Both the position numbers and the translations under genes were made by a program. From Firmicutes bacterium UBA3906 (GTDB lineage Bacteria > Bacillota > Clostridia > Caldicoprobacterales > DTU083), in assembly GCA_002391555.1 (NCBI GenBank), contig DGFG01000052.1, forward strand, positions 1 through 18,246: a stretch of 18,246 nucleotides of DNA. The letters run 5' to 3'. Under the pieces are notes generated by a model. It had not been told where the DNA came from. It worked only from the letters and a program-made list of their open reading frames with translations, and did not search any database. This document shows positions 16,394 to 18,246 of this stretch, in pieces. Position 1 is the first letter of the stretch. Each line of letters opens with the position of its first letter.

Positions 16394-17731
16394 TTAAATA
16401 CCCATTATCTTAGTTGCCAGTTGAAAATATACGATAAGTGTTAATGTATCCACTATTGTTGTTATCAGGGGTGCGGCCATTATAGCTGGATCTACTTTAG
16501 CTAGCTTAGCTAGTACTGGTAACACTGAACCTATAATTTTGGCTGTGACTACAGTAGCGAGTGTAGTTAGCGATACAGTAAGGGCTATGTTTGAAGTATA
16601 ACCCTCTAGGTAATATATCCGTAGGAAATTAATTATAGCAAGTCCAACCCCAACTATTAAACTAACCCTAAGCTCTTTCCATAGTATTGCCTTTGTATTT
16701 TTAAACTCTATCTCACCTAGTGCTATGCCACGGATAATTAAAGTTGATGCCTGCGAACCAGCATTACCACCAGTGCTCATCAGCATTGGTATAAATACAG
16801 TTAGTGCAACTACTGATTCTAATGCCCTTTCATATTTTTGTATAATAAAGCCTGTAAAGGCTGCAGAAATCATCAAAATAAGCAACCAAGCTATCCTCTT
16901 TTTAGCCAAACTAATAACTCCTAGTTCAAGATATTCCTCTTGTGTTGGCTGTAGTGCTGCCATCTTGTGAAAGTCTTCAGTATTCTCATCATCTATAACA
17001 TCGATAATATCATCTACTGTGATAATGCCAACTAAGCGGTTCTCTTGGTCTACTACAGGGACTGCTAGTAAGTCATACCTTTTAAATATATCAGCTACAA
17101 ATTCCTGATCATCGTGAGTATGTACAGCAATAGGATCCTGCCTCATTATATCGTCAACCCTAGAATCTTTTGGAGCTAGTACCAATTCCCTTAGGGAAAC
17201 TGTTCCCTCAAGCCTACGTTTTGAGTCAATAATATAACAAGTGTATATTGTCTCCCTATCTAACCCAATCCTCCTGATTTTCTCCATGGCAGCTGATATC
17301 ATCATTTCTTTTTTCAGGTCAACAAATTCTATAGTCATCAAGCTACCAGCTGAGTTTTCTGGATAATTTAGAAACTGGTTGATCAACCTACGTTCATTTT
17401 CGCTCGCATTTTTTAGTATTCTTTTTACTACAGAGGCTGGCATCTCCTCAAGATAGTCTATCTTGTCATCAAAAAACAAATCATCTATGATGGCAACTAG
17501 CTCACTATCACTAACTAACATAGATATCTGTGTTTTCTGCTCTACAGAAAGATAAGCAAAAACATCAGCAGCCTTTTCCTTTGGCAAAAGCCTAAATAAA
17601 AGCAGTGTGGTTTTTGCATCATACTCATCTAGGATATCAGCAATATCAACTTCATCTACTTCTTTGAAGATATCTCTAATCTTCGTATAATCCTTTTTAT
17701 CCAGTAATTTATTAATCCTATCAAGATTCAT
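16394..17731 (-). CDS. mgtE: Magnesium channel/transporter MgtE
   Basis: The 445-residue protein has the full MgtE architecture: a helical, acidic N domain (about 1-125), YPENSAGSLMT (123-133), a CBS pair (about 134-252), a connecting helix, and five membrane segments (about 278-443). GGNAGSQ (321-327) and D428 in TTIVDTLTL belong to the pore; the latter matches the selectivity aspartate known in the Thermus protein. In the family the homodimeric channel imports Mg2+ and is closed by Mg2+ binding at the N and CBS domains. The ATG at 17731 has AAAGGATG upstream. Its leader of about 400 bases carries an M-box riboswitch, so Mg2+ represses both expression and activity. Confidence 0.97.
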   Translation of the reverse strand: MNLDRINKLLDKKDYTKIRDIFKEVDEVDIADILDEYDAKTTLLLFRLLPKEKAADVFAYLSVEQKTQISMLVSDSELVAIIDDLFFDDKIDYLEEMPASVVKRILKNASENERRLINQFLNYPENSAGSLMTIEFVDLKKEMMISAAMEKIRRIGLDRETIYTCYIIDSKRRLEGTVSLRELVLAPKDSRVDDIMRQDPIAVHTHDDQEFVADIFKRYDLLAVPVVDQENRLVGIITVDDIIDVIDDENTEDFHKMAALQPTQEEYLELGVISLAKKRIAWLLILMISAAFTGFIIQKYERALESVVALTVFIPMLMSTGGNAGSQASTLIIRGIALGEIEFKNTKAILWKELRVSLIVGVGLAIINFLRIYYLEGYTSNIALTVSLTTLATVVTAKIIGSVLPVLAKLAKVDPAIMAAPLITTIVDTLTLIVYFQLATKIMGI

Positions 17732-17930
17732 ATCTAGCTCATCCTTTCCTAGTCATCATACTACCCTATTAAAATCTACCAGAAAGGAGAATGCTTTTAT
17801 CTTAACCTAAGTAGTAGGTAGTATGGTATATAAAATTTTCAGTACAAAAAGCATATAAGACCTATAACTAGGGCCAGTATCCATACTACCACCACCTTTA
17901 CTAGCTTTAGTAATATTACCAAAAGTAAAT

Positions 17931-17955
17931 AAAAAAATCCTGAACAAGTCAGGAT
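17931..17955 (-). terminator. M-box-controlled terminator before mgtE
   Basis: On the minus strand ATCCTGA and TCAGGAT form a 7-bp stem around a 5-base loop, followed directly by a run of T (17931-17936). It lies just behind the M-box aptamer and about 200 bases before mgtE. It is the expected intrinsic terminator of the riboswitch, forming when Mg2+ is abundant. Confidence 0.9.
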
Positions 17956-17975
17956 CAGCATACAAATGCTTTATA

Positions 17976-18128
17976 TACCTCTCGTCGAGCTTTGACACTA
18001 TACAGCCATGGAATATTCCAGCTACGATAAGTAAAACCTTAATCCGGTAGTACCTGTTGACCCATTGGCATCTTTCGATATTTCTGGGCAGTAGCGTGTG
18101 TCTGTATAGGAGCCTCACCTAACAAGTT
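17976..18128 (-). promoter_or_regulatory. M-box (ykoK) magnesium riboswitch
   Basis: The minus strand carries the M-box consensus in order: GTTAGGTGAGGCTCCTATA, ACGCTACTGCCCAGAAA, TCGAAAGATGCCAATGGGTC followed by AACAG, a variable arm, GTAGCTGGA, CATGGCTGTA and AGTGTCAAAGCTCGACGA. By family knowledge this aptamer folds on binding several Mg2+ ions and ends transcription of Mg2+ importer genes. A 103-codon frame that covers this element (17807-18118) is therefore not a gene. Confidence 0.97.
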
Positions 18129-18135
18129 CATCTTC

Positions 18136-18164
18136 ATTCTATCATTCAATAAAGATTAGTACAA
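18136..18164 (-). promoter_or_regulatory. Promoter of the mgtE leader
   Basis: TTGTAC (18159-18164) and TAGAAT (18136-18141) are 17 bases apart on the minus strand. Transcription would begin just before the M-box aptamer. A small dyad, TACAA and TTGTA around GCA (18160-18172), overlaps the -35 box. Confidence 0.7.
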
Positions 18165-18186
18165 GCATTGTATAAATATGTATAAA

Positions 18187-18216
18187 GTCTTAATGGTAGT
18201 GCACTACCATTAAGAC
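18187..18216. repeat. 30-bp perfect palindrome upstream of the mgtE promoter
   Basis: The half-site GTCTTAATGGTAGTG is followed at once by its exact reverse complement, with no spacer. As RNA it could form a 13-bp stem with a TGCA loop. Neither strand has a strong T run behind it, so a plain intrinsic terminator is doubtful. It lies 22 bases upstream of the mgtE -35 box. It may be a terminator for a gene beyond the right edge or an operator. Confidence 0.8.
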
Positions 18217-18246
18217 CTATTTCTATTAGTGAATATAATCATCGAG

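Noticed and set aside
17839..17961. 40-residue strongly hydrophobic frame (MLILTCSGFFYLLLV...) on the minus strand
   Set aside because: It begins inside the riboswitch terminator, has no Shine-Dalgarno site, and its hydrophobicity follows from the T-rich terminator tail.
17807..18118. 103-codon minus-strand frame in the mgtE leader
   Set aside because: It coincides with the M-box aptamer and its terminator, has no family resemblance and no ribosome binding site. The sequence is explained by RNA structure.
1..18246. CRISPR array, tRNA, rRNA, insertion sequence or prophage
   Set aside because: No spaced repeats, cloverleaf sequence, transposase or integrase frame, or terminal inverted repeats were seen.

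Overview
The window is AT-rich DNA of low-GC Gram-positive (Bacillota, probably Clostridia) type. The evidence is strong AGGAGG-type ribosome binding sites, TTG and GTG starts, Firmicutes-style promoters, an FMN riboswitch and an M-box riboswitch, and core genes (t6A operon, tex, lysA, degV, mgtE) of clostridial character. The species cannot be named from this. There is no phage, insertion sequence, CRISPR array, tRNA or rRNA. It looks like chromosomal backbone.

Layout. (1) 1-6713, minus strand: a giant gene, cut by the left edge, for a cyclic beta-1,2-glucan synthase (NdvB/Cgs type). About 2237 codons are present and the C-terminal GH94 catalytic part lies outside. (2) 6714-7345: 632 bases without a gene. 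It holds a probable promoter for the glucan synthase gene, a hairpin, a 15-bp direct repeat and, next to the end of tsaD, a tight cluster of four DnaA boxes beside a very AT-rich stretch. (3) 7346-10836, minus strand: the operon tsaE-tsaB-rimI-(DUF1461 membrane protein)-tsaD with its own promoter. Three of the five genes are TsaE, TsaB and TsaD, which make the tRNA modification t6A. (4) 10854-11761, minus strand: promoter, FMN riboswitch, riboswitch terminator and ribU, the riboflavin-specific ECF transporter S component, ended by an intrinsic terminator. (5) 11769-13965, minus strand: tex. (6) 14037-16377, plus strand: lysA (TTG start) and degV (GTG start), each with its own promoter, then a strong terminator. 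(7) 16394-18164, minus strand: mgtE behind a long leader that carries a complete M-box magnesium riboswitch, its terminator and its promoter. A 30-bp perfect palindrome lies just upstream.

The genes are mostly housekeeping. Two metabolite-import genes (ribU, mgtE) are each controlled by a transcription-terminating riboswitch that senses the product (FMN) or the imported ion (Mg2+). No clearly undescribed multi-gene system is visible. The observations most worth following are the DnaA-box cluster behind tsaD, the membrane protein embedded in the t6A operon, the palindrome upstream of the mgtE promoter, and the large glucan synthase with intact catalytic motifs in a Gram-positive genome.
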